In this document: positions 1 through 12,376 of the stretch, one piece after another
Position numbering within the stretch: the first letter of the stretch is position 1
Layout of the letters: each line of letters opens with the position of its first letter
Source of the DNA: Cubamyces lactineus
Lineage: Eukaryota > Basidiomycota > Agaricomycetes > Polyporales > Polyporaceae
DNA length: 64,000 nucleotides
Reading direction: 5' to 3'
Assembly: GCA_022376465.1 (NCBI GenBank)
Contig: JACDTU010000016.1
Location: 310,001 to 374,000 of the forward strand
Translations under genes and position numbers: made by a program
Notes under the pieces: model-generated
Told to the model about the DNA's origin: nothing
The model's database searches: none
What the model saw: only the letters and a program-made list of their open reading frames with translations

Positions 1-178
1 CTTCAGTGATGCGAGGTGGAAGCGCCGCGGTCATCATAGTGGAGGAGCGCTGGCCTATTCTTTCCTGCACAAGTAGAACGTCGCCGGCTAAACCTCCTCC
101 GACTTTTAAGGCATCGGGAATTGACAAGCTGTCAAACAGATCGCAGCAGGCTAGCAAGACGCACATATCCCGGAGGTA
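1..178 (-). CDS. 3'-truncated internal exon of an unidentified protein (left edge)
   Basis: Read on the minus strand from a good acceptor (CTATAG) at 179-184, one frame stays open to the window edge and gives 59 residues with ordinary protein composition, beginning YLRDMCVLLACCDLF and continuing through a Gly/Ala/Val-rich stretch (VGGGLAGDVLLVQE). The other frames of this segment are interrupted or low-complexity. The exon ends in phase 1 at the edge. Upstream coding sequence should lie within about 180-430, where several open pieces exist, but I could not join them with confidence. I recognise no domain. The next gene to the right is on the opposite strand, so this gene starts inside the window and ends outside it. 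Confidence 0.45.
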
Positions 179-680
179 CTATAGCATCTGTTGCTTGTCT
201 CGCACGAGTCCTGCTGATGAAAATCCTCAGTATATCCCCCTCCCGCCTCGATGTGGTCTTGCTCTCGGGGCCGCGAGACACGCCTTCTTCTGCGTTGTAC
301 CTCCACGGTTACTAGAGGCTGTGGGATATACCGATATCCTCGTCTTCTCTTCGTCCATCCACCGGATCGGTACACTGCTGCCGAACGCATACCACTGCGC
401 CCTTTCTATCCTATGGCTGACACGTCTCATGTTTTGAGAAGACTACGAGGCGGAGCGCCACCAAGGACGCATCCGATATCAAGATATACAAGCCCTTTGC
501 CATTTTATACCAATTTAGCGTTCCCTCTGGGCCCTCTTCCTCCATGCCATACTAATCCTGATATCCAAACAACACCCAGGATGCGCGGCGTATACCCATC
601 GCTTTGCGGGGTTTTATAGGGGCCTCTGATCTTTTAATGAGTCGAGGACGAACTCAGATCTCAATTTTTGCCGTTCCCTG
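179..680. other. Probable 5' exons of the left-edge gene, unresolved, plus divergent promoter
   Basis: This stretch separates the left-edge minus-strand exon from the plus-strand gene starting at 681. Minus-strand open pieces between about 200 and 430 probably belong to the left-edge gene, but no splice combination keeps the frame convincingly. From about 450 to 680 I see no coding signal, and this part presumably serves as a promoter for the plus-strand gene. Confidence 0.3.
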
Positions 681-1752
681 ATGTCTGAATTTCCTCACCC
701 TGTGTTCAACGATAGCGGCGCGCCGCGCATCGAGCTAGTTAGTGCTCCAATTCATCCACTACATCACTGCATATTGATACTCCGCCATTACTTGCAGGCA
801 GATGGTGCGGTGTTTCCCGTCGGGACAGATGTCATCGATGTAGGCGACGTAGCTCGTGTCTTCGTCAAGCAGGCCAGTGGATTGTGGCAGGGAGGCAGTG
901 TGGTATGCCTCTTGATCGTTGGTAATCTGACTACCTAATTATACCGGTTACCAGCTTGATGGCGAAAACGCTACCCTTGCCACAAACGAGATTCCGCCGC
1001 AAAGTGTGGCAGAGGTCGAGGTCGCAAGCCACTCCGACGTCTTCTCAGCCATGCAATACCTGAGAGGGGACAAGGGGAATTGGACGCTCCTGAACGCGAA
1101 GCTTCTCGATGGTATGACTCGCATTGTGGTGAGGACGTCTTGTTATTTCTAGGCAGTGACCACCGATGATATGTGCTGATGCGTGAGGGCAGATCATCCC
1201 GCAAGATGCGTTCAAGCCTGAGCAAGAGGTTCTGGTGGTGGTCAACTATCATGCCATATCGCTCTCTAGTATCCTGGCCGACCATGTGACCATCCGCGAC
1301 CCCCATTGTCCAGCGTTCGACGTGGACATTATCAAGAACGAGAGACGCAGCATTCAATACCGCGTGAGTCTCATTTCTGGCCCCTCATCCATGTTGTGTA
1401 GGTGTCTTATGTAGCTGTTCGTCAGTTCTCTTCCTGTCCCCTGCCGGCGTCTCAGCCAAGAATCCGCACCGAGAAGACGCGTACGCCCAAGACTCGAGTC
1501 CAGCTTGCCGTTATGATTGCTAAAGACCTTCAAGAGAAGCTTGCGGTATGCGCTGTGGAGCCAGCTTATGCCAGTCTGCTGCTGATCATCGCCGCCATAC
1601 AGGTTGCTGGGGAGGATGCCCTTACTCTCTTTGATCAGCCAGTCGCATTCGACGACCTGGTCCTCCTTTCTGCGGAATTTATCGGCCGTGGTACAATACA
1701 ACCACGCATAGGTGTTATTAGACCGATAGACGACGGCCTGGTGCAACCATAG
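681..1752 (+). CDS. Unidentified conserved-looking protein, six exons, 266 aa
   Basis: I assembled six exons: 681-737, 798-902, 955-1128, 1193-1363, 1402-1545 and 1603-1752. All introns fall in phase 0, and the donors (GTTAGT, GTATGC, GTGAGG, GTGAGT, GTATGC) and AG acceptors are normal for this genome. The last intron (57 nt) is also open in frame, so it might be retained. The product is about 266 residues, acidic to neutral, with no signal peptide or membrane segment. Its centre is hydrophobic and beta-rich (EVLVVVNYHAISLSS). I recognise no family motif and offer no function. It is convergent with the F-box gene that ends at 1975. The clean phase bookkeeping over six exons is the main evidence that it is real. 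Confidence 0.6.
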
Positions 1753-1974
1753 TGTCCAGGTTTCTATTGCTCTCGGTGATGTTGTTACTTGCTGTCTATT
1801 GGCCTGCTATCTACTCGTTAGCTTATCGTTTAATATCGTCCCTGCTCGCTATCGTCATGTTTTCTTCGTGCTTTCCATCCGCTGTTTTCTGAGCCCGGTA
1901 TTTATGGTTGATGTACTACCACATGTTTACACGACGGCAAACAAGCTTCTACACTGCGCCACTGCAATACCTTA

Positions 1975-3087
1975 TCAAATCGCTGTATGTACCACGCGTA
2001 GACGCTCATCTACAACGGCACTGTCCGCATCCCAGCATCCAAGTCCGCCGTTCATACGGTCCAACCACTTCTGCGTCGCCAGATTTCTCCACTGTGCATG
2101 CGACACCTGGTGCGCGAATGGCCTCACGGAGACTACCTCAAGGTCGACCAGCCCCTTGTACGTTGCCAATCGGTCCAACCATGTCATAAAAGCGCGGTAG
2201 GCGGACAACCCTGTACCGCACCAGCCGCCAGGTGCAGGCGCGGCCATGGGTTGGAGCGCGATGTAGCGGAGATGAGGATGGGTGATTGGACGTGGGGGCT
2301 TCGATAGCTTCGTGTGCGTACGGCGGACTGACTGCATCGCTGGGTCTGGACGCGGCGGTAGCGAGAAGCCTAGTGCATGCTCGAAGTCCTTGGGAATGCC
2401 TCTGTCCCAGTAGTTGATATGCGATATGCGGAGATGCGTAGAGCGTGGCGCGTGAGCGAGCCACGGAGATAGGTTGAGCGAGAAGGACATCCGCGCAGTA
2501 GCGACAAGGTGAATATGAGTGGCGGCTGGGAATATCGGGTCCGCGGTCGACTTGTCGATAAGCACTGCGATGTCGGATAGAGCGACGGCTGTGGCGTCCT
2601 GCAGAACGGGGAAGGGGCAGTCGAAGATGGACCACGAGGGCTGGAGTGCATGGGCACGTTCGCTGTCAACGGAGATCAGGAGAGAGCGTAGGTCTTTCGC
2701 CACATCCCGGAAGAGATCTCGGAGGCCTTCGTGCCATTGTGGGACCTCACACAGCTCGTCTACAAGCCGCGGGGGGAGGGTGATGGCGAGGTGCCACATG
2801 TGAGGGTGATGCTCGGGAGAAGCTGCGCATTGCGCCTTGTACAGCGCCGCGAACGCAGTGACGCGCTCGTAGTCTGCGCGGAAGCTGATGGATTGGAATC
2901 GAGTCGTGCGCGCCGCGGAGCGTATTCTTGAAGAAACGCGCGACAAGGAGCAGCCTGTATGTCCGTCGTCGAGGCAGGCGAACCTGAAGATATGCTGAAG
3001 CGTCTCAAGGGGTAGGTACTCCATCCCTACCGAAAAGGCGGTGGTTCTGGGGGATTGACCTGGATTGACAACGAGTTGGCGGGTCAT
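1975..3087 (-). CDS. F-box-like protein, single exon
   Basis: This is one uninterrupted minus-strand frame of 370 residues. After about 20 residues the sequence MEYLPLETLQHIFRFAC matches the start of the F-box fold (L-P-x-E-x-L-x-x-I-F). It is followed by DDGHTGCSLSRVSSRIR, the usual small helix leading to the conserved region. The remaining 300 residues resemble the divergent C-terminal part of Agaricomycete F-box proteins, a greatly expanded family. F-box proteins are substrate adaptors that dock on Skp1 of SCF ubiquitin ligases; the target cannot be inferred here. The second Met (about residue 22) sits directly before the F-box and is an alternative start. The intronless structure contrasts with every neighbour and is common in recently expanded F-box copies. 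Confidence 0.7.
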   Translation of the reverse strand: MTRQLVVNPGQSPRTTAFSVGMEYLPLETLQHIFRFACLDDGHTGCSLSRVSSRIRSAARTTRFQSISFRADYERVTAFAALYKAQCAASPEHHPHMWHLAITLPPRLVDELCEVPQWHEGLRDLFRDVAKDLRSLLISVDSERAHALQPSWSIFDCPFPVLQDATAVALSDIAVLIDKSTADPIFPAATHIHLVATARMSFSLNLSPWLAHAPRSTHLRISHINYWDRGIPKDFEHALGFSLPPRPDPAMQSVRRTHTKLSKPPRPITHPHLRYIALQPMAAPAPGGWCGTGLSAYRAFMTWLDRLATYKGLVDLEVVSVRPFAHQVSHAQWRNLATQKWLDRMNGGLGCWDADSAVVDERLRVVHTAI

Positions 3088-4030
3088 ATATGGGTCTCAA
3101 GCTGGGCTGAGAAGACTGATAGACAGATGCAATGTGGCGGCCGAATCTCATGTACTCACACCGCGCAGCCAAGGCTATGTAACGCTTCCACTTCTCCCGG
3201 ATGATTCCAATTCCTCAGGTAATACTTAGACTCGCTAAACCAACAAGATGCACAAACCTGGGAGACACGACCCGCTGCGTATTCATCTGAGTGCTCAGCT
3301 GCTGCTTGCAGCGGATACTGCAGTAATGTATGATGCTAGATGAGGTAATCTTGAACGGTGTTAGGAGCGTGGCCAACTCCCGCATACAAGAGAACGACAC
3401 ACCTAAAACTCCCGGTCTCCAACGAAGGTGTACAGGACCGATGTTGATGAGCCCAAAACTACAGCTGCAGTCGGTTAACTCGGACAGAATGTCATGGTGT
3501 TCATCTCGGCTTTCCTATCGTTCTCCCGTCAGTCCGACCAAGGGCTCGCGCTACTTAACTCTTGATTGACCGTCTACGTACCTATACTCGGGACGAATGA
3601 GTATCGCATACCGGTAGTGATGTGACGAGGCCTCCTCTTGAACTCAGATCGTCCACAAATTTGACATCGTATCATCAAGCTATCAAGGCTCATCGGAGCG
3701 CAGTCTTGGCCCGAATCTCGCAGATACCAGTCACAGTGGCGGTGTTTGCCTCTCAGCATTGACATTTGAGATGCATTCCGCAACATGGAAATCAGGGCGC
3801 GTTCCCATACCAGCAATGTGCCTTTGAGCTCAGCCGTTCGCATAGAGGGATATCGATACAGCAGCCACTCAGCCAAACTCGAGAGCCTTTGAGCACCATG
3901 CTCGTCTGAGGCGAAGCGCTTGACTCCATGCTGTAAATGAACTTGACCCGTCTGGCGCTGCACATCGTGGTGATTGTCAGTTAAATGGCCCAATGCACCT
4001 TGAAAATATCCTTCATGGAACCCAAAGCCC
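3088..4030. other. Intergenic, no confident gene
   Basis: This holds the 5' flank of the F-box gene and then about 500 bases next to the retroelement fragment. A 154-codon minus-strand frame (3574-4038) is open but overlaps the start of the LINE remnant and resembles no family I know. It may be a chance frame in degenerate transposon sequence. Confidence 0.3.
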
Positions 4031-4917
4031 ATGTGCATGGGGGAAACATCGTCGAGAGCAAGCTAGAGATATGAGGCGGAGATCGCAGCTACGGTTCTCG
4101 GAGTGGAGCTACTACAGCGCGAGGTCAACTGCACACGGACGGCGTCCATCGCGCTGGACAACACAGCTGCGATCCAGGCGTCTTCGCTCCGGTCCCCTGC
4201 CCCCGGACGCTATCTCACGGACCTTTTCCACACAGTGGTGCGGGATCTAAAGGCCTCACGCCCTCACCTCCGTCTCACACTCCGATGGGTGCCCGGTCAT
4301 GCAGACATCCCTGGGAACGAGGCCGCGGACGAGGCAGCTAAAGAGGCAGCGCGTGGCGAGTCCTCTCCCTCAGCGCTGCTCCCCCGCTCGCTCCGCAAAC
4401 CGCTGCCCCAGAGTGCCACCCGGGCCCGGCAGAACTACAAGATGGAGCTAGATCGGTGTGCCGCAGCCCGCTGGCGGCGCTCCATACGTGGGATCCGCAT
4501 GGCGGAGATAGACGGCACTATGCCCTCGAAGAAATTCGCTGAGCTAACCTCTGCACTGCCGCGCCGCCATACTAACCTCCTCATCCAGCTTCGAACCAAC
4601 CACGTGCCCCTTCAAGCCTTCCTGGAGCGTATTGGAAAGGCGGACACGGCCACCTGCCCGACGTGTGGCAGCGCACCGGAAACGGTCTCGCACTACCTCC
4701 TCGCATGCCCCACCTACACACTCTACCGGGCGGTTCATTATCGACCTCTCGGATCCACAGGCCGCAATCTCAAGACCCTGCTCAACAGCAAGGACGCTAT
4801 CCCCCCCTCTTCGGGTACATCAACGCGACCGGCCGCCTCCGCGCCGCCTTCGGAGCACTGGAGATCCCCGACCGCGACGGTAGCGACAGTAGCAGCGACG
4901 CCGGCGATGACCGCTGA
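4031..4917 (+). mobile_element. Decayed LINE (non-LTR retrotransposon) fragment: RNase H and zinc-knuckle C terminus
   Basis: The main frame (from 4067) encodes the end of a LINE ORF2. Residues YEAEIAATVLGVELLQ and IALDNTAAIQ carry the RNase H acidic motifs, and RWVPGHADIPGNEAADEAAK is the classic RNase H C-terminal motif with catalytic Asp. About 100 residues later, TCPTCG-x7-H-x4-C is the zinc-finger module (zf-RVT) typical of fungal Tad1-like LINEs. The endonuclease and reverse transcriptase domains are missing, so the copy is 5' truncated. Two lesions show it is dead: an in-frame TAG at 4064-4066 just before the conserved block, and a frame change in the C-run at about 4802-4808. After that run the conserved tail (LFGYINATGRL) continues in the next frame to a stop at 4915-4917. 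The first frame runs on to 5122, without family resemblance. Confidence 0.85.
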
Positions 4918-6149
4918 GCACACTCCTCCACCCTTTCGTTGCGGCTTGCTGACCCACCTCCCACTAGGTGCCCCCCCTCACAGCGCGCCCCCTACATACG
5001 CCTCTACACACGTTTTTCCCATTTGCTTCGGTTCCTGTAGTTACCGGGCACGCTGCCCACATACACCAGAGTCAGTGCACGAGTTCTGTGGCCCGGACAG
5101 CCTCCAAAAATGCTACTCGTAGCAATCCTTACCCGGTCGTATCAGGGGGAAATCCGTTTTCTTGACACTTTAAATAATGTGAGGGTTTCCAAGAGCAATC
5201 CGGGACTCGTTCAGGTAAGCTCTCGCGTCCGCCCAGAAATGGCAGTGAGAGCGTGCCTATCCGTGTCCTTTCTGTGTGAAAAGTGGCTATCTGAGTACCA
5301 GAAAGTTTACATAATCCTGAGGACCTAGTCTTGTCCCCGGAAATTACCTGATTGCTTTGTCTTTCTGGTGCGTTTGACGCAGAAATTGACCTGAGAGTAC
5401 AATGGAATACATCCTTTGTGTGTCACAGAAATGATCGTGATACTCCCGTAATGGGATTGCTACGGACACACTCTCTGGGGGCTATCCGGGCCACGGAACC
5501 CGTGCACTGACTCTGGTGATAACCTCCGCGTTGGGGCCGGGGGAGTTCTGATGCCGTGTCGGTGTCTGCCGCGCGCGCGTACCCCTCCCGCAGCAAGAGG
5601 CATGAAGCCCGGAAGCGCAGTCGCTATCCAGAAGTGCGGTGAGGTTTAGAACCTGGTGCCCTGCCACTCTGTGGCCGGCGCGGTGTGGCTGGCGTGACCC
5701 CCCCTTTTTTCTTCTCTTTTTCCCCTTGCCTCTACGTCTTCTTGCTTTCTCATTTGTCCTCCCTCGCAACCTATAGCCTATATTCACATACTATTGCATG
5801 CGGCGCACCCTCGCCACCCCAAACCCCCCCCCCCCCTACATATGACAGAGAACCACATTGCTCATCCACTGGTACCTATACGTGCTACATCGCCTACCAT
5901 AGGGCCCGGCCCTGCAGGGCAATAAACGAGGATTCAAAGAAAGAAAGCAAGCTAGAGACGGTAGGAAGCAGCAGGAAACAGTGCTACAAGTAAGCATAGT
6001 GAGTCTGTTAGAGTCGGCTGACTAATCGGACTCCCCGGTTTAGTCAAGCTTTAGCAAGTCTCTAGAAGCGCGCATTACACCGTACAGGCGCTTCTCAGAC
6101 TTGTACCACTACCACCACCTACCGTCCGTAACGTCCTCGTCTCTCCACC
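4918..6149. other. Probable LINE 3' untranslated remnant, then PHF5A promoter
   Basis: No gene is evident. The sequence after the LINE stop includes a pyrimidine-rich block (about 5695-5835, with long C runs) and an AATAAACGAGGATTCAAAG segment near 5922-5940. That is similar in style to the 3' ends of fungal LINEs, which finish in short A-rich repeats. I infer, without proof, that the element extends to about 5960. The remaining 190 bases upstream of 6150 would then be the PHF5A promoter. Confidence 0.35.
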
Positions 6150-6757
6150 ATGTCCAAGCATCATCCTGGTGAGTATATTTTGGCTGCTAGGTGTCCCTTT
6201 GAACTGAACTGACGTCGGTGATACCTAGATCTGATCATGTGTCGGAGGCAACCCGGTATTGGTATGTTGTGATATCCTTCCCCGTTGTGCGTAACTCACC
6301 CATCCCCTACTCCAGCCATCGGTCGTCTCTGTGAGAAGTGTGACGGCAAATGGTAAGTCGTACAGTCTGCGGTACAGCTTTCCATAGATACTGACCAGTT
6401 GATTCTAGTCCTGTTTGTGATTCCTACGTACGCCCCGAGACCCTTGTCCGCATCTGTGACGAATGCAACTTTGGCACTTACGGTGGACGATGCATCATCT
6501 GTGGTTCACCTGGTGCGTCTGGGAATCTATCATGCCGGGATTGTGTACTAACGGAATTCATGCAGGTATCTCCGACGCGTATTACTGTGCCGAATGTACT
6601 AGGTTAGAGAAGGACCGCGATGGGTGTCCCAAGATCGTCAACCTAGGTGCCAGCAGAACGGACCTGTTCTACGAGCGTCGTCGTTTAGGTGAGTGCGGTC
6701 CTTTCCTATACAGCCATTGTGTACTAACCGAGTTGAACAGGATTCAAGAAGGGCTAG
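6150..6757 (+). CDS. PHF5A: PHF5A/Rds3/Ini1, SF3b complex subunit, 110 aa
   Basis: The exons are 6150-6168, 6229-6261, 6316-6352, 6409-6512, 6566-6688 and 6741-6757. The product is exactly 110 residues, the length of PHF5A in other eukaryotes. Its pairs of CxxC motifs ([42 protein letters not shown]) form the knotted zinc-binding fold. It ends in [16 protein letters not shown], which is almost invariant in the family. PHF5A belongs to the SF3b part of U2 snRNP and, with SF3B1, forms the pocket that holds the branch-point adenosine. The start is fixed by MSKHHPDLIMCR, the family N terminus. The two introns flanking the fifth exon both contain a perfect TACTAAC branch site. Five introns in 333 coding bases is extremely dense. 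Confidence 0.96.
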
Positions 6758-7335
6758 TAAATCTATGTCACGCGTACGAACCGTACGGTGCCTTTGGACG
6801 GCCTTCTCTCGTGTACTATAGTCGTTTGTACTCATTCAGCAAGCTAGCATGTAAATTCCCGCGTGCGAGATTGCGCAAGATCATTCCCTTCAGGTTATCA
6901 AGTAATCCTAGATTCGTTGAGTGCTGGGCTCCTGGCTGAAAGGCCGCATGGGACAGTGCGCGTTGTTAGTAGCGGTACTGGGTATACTTGTACGGAGTGT
7001 TGATATGGCTCCCCGTGTTCAATCATTTCCCTACTCCTTCTCTCCTGCCCCGGTGTACTCGATCGAGTCGCGAAGGGCGAGAGCCGGTGGCGGTCCGCGA
7101 CGGCCGGAAGTGATGAATGATGCTCTCAGGGATCTGACGGCGGACGCTGGTCCCTGGCAGTCGCTCTGAGAGCGGCCAATACTTGTTCTACCACCAGCTG
7201 CTGCCCACGCCCACACTACGTGGCCAGCTCTGGCCGCAATTCCTGAATTCTTGTCATATAGCCACTCGATGTATCCATCCTGGACAGCAACTTCCTCCAC
7301 CTCATTCATCTCATCTCCCTCGTAACCTTTGCAAG
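6758..7335. other. Intergenic between PHF5A and the nucleotide-sugar transporter
   Basis: This 578-base stretch lies between two plus-strand genes. I see no convincing coding exon; the short frames here (for example 6921-7169) are low-information. It should contain the PHF5A 3' untranslated region and the promoter of the transporter gene, with a pyrimidine-rich stretch just before the ATG at 7336. Confidence 0.4.
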
Positions 7336-9137
7336 ATGGGTGCCAGGAAACGGCCCTCGCGCAATGCTATTGCCACACCTACTCAAGCTGTGAACGGAAA
7401 CGGGATAGCAGTTGGAAGCTCCGAAAGCCAGAATAAGGCGACGAGACAGGCCGTGGCACTTTCCCTCGTGGACTACACTCTGATTCTAAGTCTCGTCTTC
7501 GGAGGATGTTGCGCGTTCGTGAGCCTGGTTGTGTTCTCTTTGAGGGGATGGCACTGACATGTCCTACATGCAGCAACGTCTGGTCGTATGAGCAGCTGCT
7601 CAAGATGAATGCGCACATTGGTAAGTTGGCAGTTCTCCACCAGTAGAGCGTGGGGCAGCTGCTAACCGTTCCATGGCGCAGGGACGACGCTAACATTCTC
7701 ACAAATGCTCTTCATTACCGCCCAATCACTCCCGTCCTTTCTGTTCTTCCCGAAGGGGACTCGCATTCCTAGGCTGAAGCCGCGCCATGTCCCCCTTCAT
7801 GACTGGGCATTGCAAGTACTGGTCTTGACCTCCGGATCTTTGCTCAACAACTGGGTCTTTGCGTTCTCAGTGCCGCTCACGGTGCAAATCGTCTTTCGCT
7901 CGGCTGGTGAGGCTGTTTTCAAATCCGCTGAACGAACCCGCTTTAGCTTGGTGCTAACTACTGCTGTCAGGCTTGGCCGTTTCGATGTTGCTTGGCTACG
8001 TTGTGCTCAAGAAGCGCTATTCAATAGCCCAAGTGGTATGTCCCGGCTTGCCATCGATGCTAGCGCGAGTCTGATACTTCGTCTCGCAACCCAGGCTGCC
8101 GTGGCATTCGTGTCCGCAGGAGTTGTTCTGGCGACGCTCTCCCGCCCCGCCGCACCGAAAACCAGCAGCAGCCCACCAGACGTCGGGCGATACACCATCG
8201 GGGTCGTCATGCTCGCGGTCTCTCTATTGCTCACCGGCATCCTCGGCGTCTTCCAGGAACGCACGTACACCAAGTACGGCCCACACTGGAAAGAAGGCGT
8301 CTTCTATACGGTGGGATAAGCCTTTTCTTATTTTTTTTTTTCCTGCGACATCTGGCACTGACATCATATGGCCGATGGCTCTTAGCATTGCCTCTCCCTA
8401 CCCATCTTCCTGCTGTTCATACCGGACCTAAAACGCGGCTTCGGTGGGCTGTCTGACCCAAGAACGCTCTCTCCAGAGACGTTGAGGACGTTCGGCGGTC
8501 TTTCGGGCATCATCCCATACGCCATCCTCGGCGCGAACATGCTCACGCAGCTCGCCTGCGTCTCTGGCGTGAACCAGCTCACATCGGTGCGTCCTCCTCC
8601 CTTACCCCTCACACGCGCGCACAACGTCCCTGACACAAACCCATCTATCCTTTTGACGCCGCGCACTCTACGCACACGACCACAACTGCGTATTTGAACG
8701 CCGTATTGGCACTTACCCGCGTCCACATACGCATATGCACACACACACAGCACGTCTCGTCCGTGTCGACGAACCTGGTGCTCACGACGCGCAAGGCGCT
8801 CAGCCTCTGCTTCAGCGTGTGGTGGTTCGGGAACGGCTGGAACGCGCAGCTCGGGCTCGGCGCCGGCATGGTCTTCCTCGGCTCGCTCCTCTACACGTTC
8901 GTCAGCTCCGCCCCCCGCGGCCGCGGAGGTGGTGGTGGCGGTGGTGGCGCTACGAGTCGCAAGTCTGCTGCCGTTGCGCCCGGAACCGAGGATGGGAAGT
9001 CTGACGCGAAGGCGAAGGTGGAAGCGAAAGCGAGCTTGACGACGGGGATGCGAGCGGAGGCGGAGGTGCAGGCAGAGGCGGAGGCGCGACCGGAGGCGAC
9101 TCGGAGGCGCAAAGGAGGGAAGTCCAGGGCGGCATGA
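7336..9137 (+). CDS. YEA4: UDP-N-acetylglucosamine transporter, Yea4/SLC35B4 type
   Basis: The exons are 7336-7514, 7574-7620, 7682-7906, 7971-8035, 8095-8310, 8386-8586 and 8751-9137, giving 439 residues. The product is a multi-spanning membrane protein of the UAA/DMT nucleotide-sugar transporter family. It has the signature FGGCC-x-NVW in the first helix, SLLNNWVFAF, a GVFQERTYTKYG loop and STNLVLTTRKALSLC near the end, all typical of the Yea4/SLC35B4 branch. This branch carries UDP-GlcNAc into the ER/Golgi in exchange for UMP, feeding chitin and glycan synthesis. The first intron has a weak donor (GTTCGT) but is required by the reading phase. The tail after the last helix is unusual: a Gly run (about 8927-8950) is followed by about 60 residues of Lys/Ala/Glu repeats, probably a disordered cytosolic extension. 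Confidence 0.9.
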
Positions 9138-10471
9138 TAGAGCTCGAGCTCCGGATCCCGAGGCTGCCGCGCCTTGTGCGCGTTTTCGTGCTTTGCTTGG
9201 GTGTTGTGTGTGTATCGAGTACCTATGGGCGACGACTGACGCTGTACATATAGAGGGATTGTGATGGAGGTATATATTCGCTGTGGGTGACTTGGGTATA
9301 CACAAGTTTCTTTTCGACTACGTTTTTGAATGCTACTGTACGACGCTGGGTGCAACTGCATCCCCGCATGTGAACCATGATAAGGCGAAGTCGACGAGAA
9401 TATAACACAACGACAACGGCGAGAAGATGCGCCCCATTGGAAGACAGTCGCATATAATACGATCTGCCGAAGAGCAAAGGAGATGGAGGGGTGCAAGTGT
9501 AATCCACAACGGCACAGACGAGGCGGACTTCGTAGCCATCCGGATCCTCCGCGGAGCTCCCGAAAGAAATGTGATTGCGGCGAACGCTATATGGCACACG
9601 ATCCCAAACAGAACAAAACGAAACAGACGACGAGAAAAAAAAGAAACGAAATGGATAGGGACTAAGGAATAAGTATGGGACACAAGCAGTAGCCGGCGCG
9701 ATGCCTATTAACGAGGGTACTATAAGACCGCAAAGAATAGAGAGGCAGAAGGAAAGAGAGGGACGGATGAGATGGACAGGTAGTAAGAAGATACGAAGGT
9801 GAGGAGAGAGAAGAACCGACGCATGGATTGCAGATGGGAACTATGTGTGTTGGGGTTGGGGACACGATCATGGCTAGGACGCGCGAGGCGGCGGGTGGAG
9901 AACGGAGAGAAAATAGGGAGAGTAGGGTGTACAAGTAGGGTACGGGTAAACGGTTCAGAACAGACGGGCGGGACGGTGCGTGGGCGCAGACGTGAGGGGC
10001 ATAACGCGGGGTCGTGGGGATCGAGAGCGGGGATCCGGGACGTGATGTGCATGCGACGGCGAGCGAGGACGACCGGAACTGGAACCAGGCGCGGAGGAGG
10101 CACGGACGGGCGGCGGGCGGCAAGGCTCGACTATAAAAAGTACGGATAGGGGAGTAGGGGAGTGGGATAGCGTCTGGATAAGGGCGCGCGAGGAGGGGGG
10201 AAGTAGAATGCCGATAGAGACAGGAGAAGATAGATGGAGAGAGGGAGACCATGCTATGGATATCAATATATGAAGCGCGAGACTACACCGAGGACCTTGA
10301 CGCGGACCAAACAAGACGAGGTACAGATGAGATGTGAGAAGCTGGGCTCATGATCAGAACCAAACGGCGAAGGGACAAGGACGTTGCCTCGCCGCTGATA
10401 GGTCGTGGGGCGTATAGCATGCAAGCGTCGGCGACCTGGTTCAAGATAGCGCAGCGCGGGTATATGGATCT
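9138..10471. other. Convergent intergenic region, strongly purine-biased on the + strand
   Basis: This lies between the 3' ends of the transporter gene (+) and the kinase gene (-). From about 9640 to 10300 the plus strand is rich in GA, so the kinase transcript side is CU-rich. Long minus-strand frames exist (9662-10252, 196 codons), but their Ser/Pro/Leu/Tyr-only composition is what any CU-rich strand gives. I interpret the block as 3' untranslated and spacer DNA. Confidence 0.5.

Positions 10472-12376
<1,905 letters not shown>

Noticed and set aside
9662..10252. 196-codon minus-strand frame as a gene
   Set aside because: Composition is almost only Ser, Pro, Leu, Arg and Tyr, as any CU-rich strand would give; overlapping frames are equally open and no motif is present.
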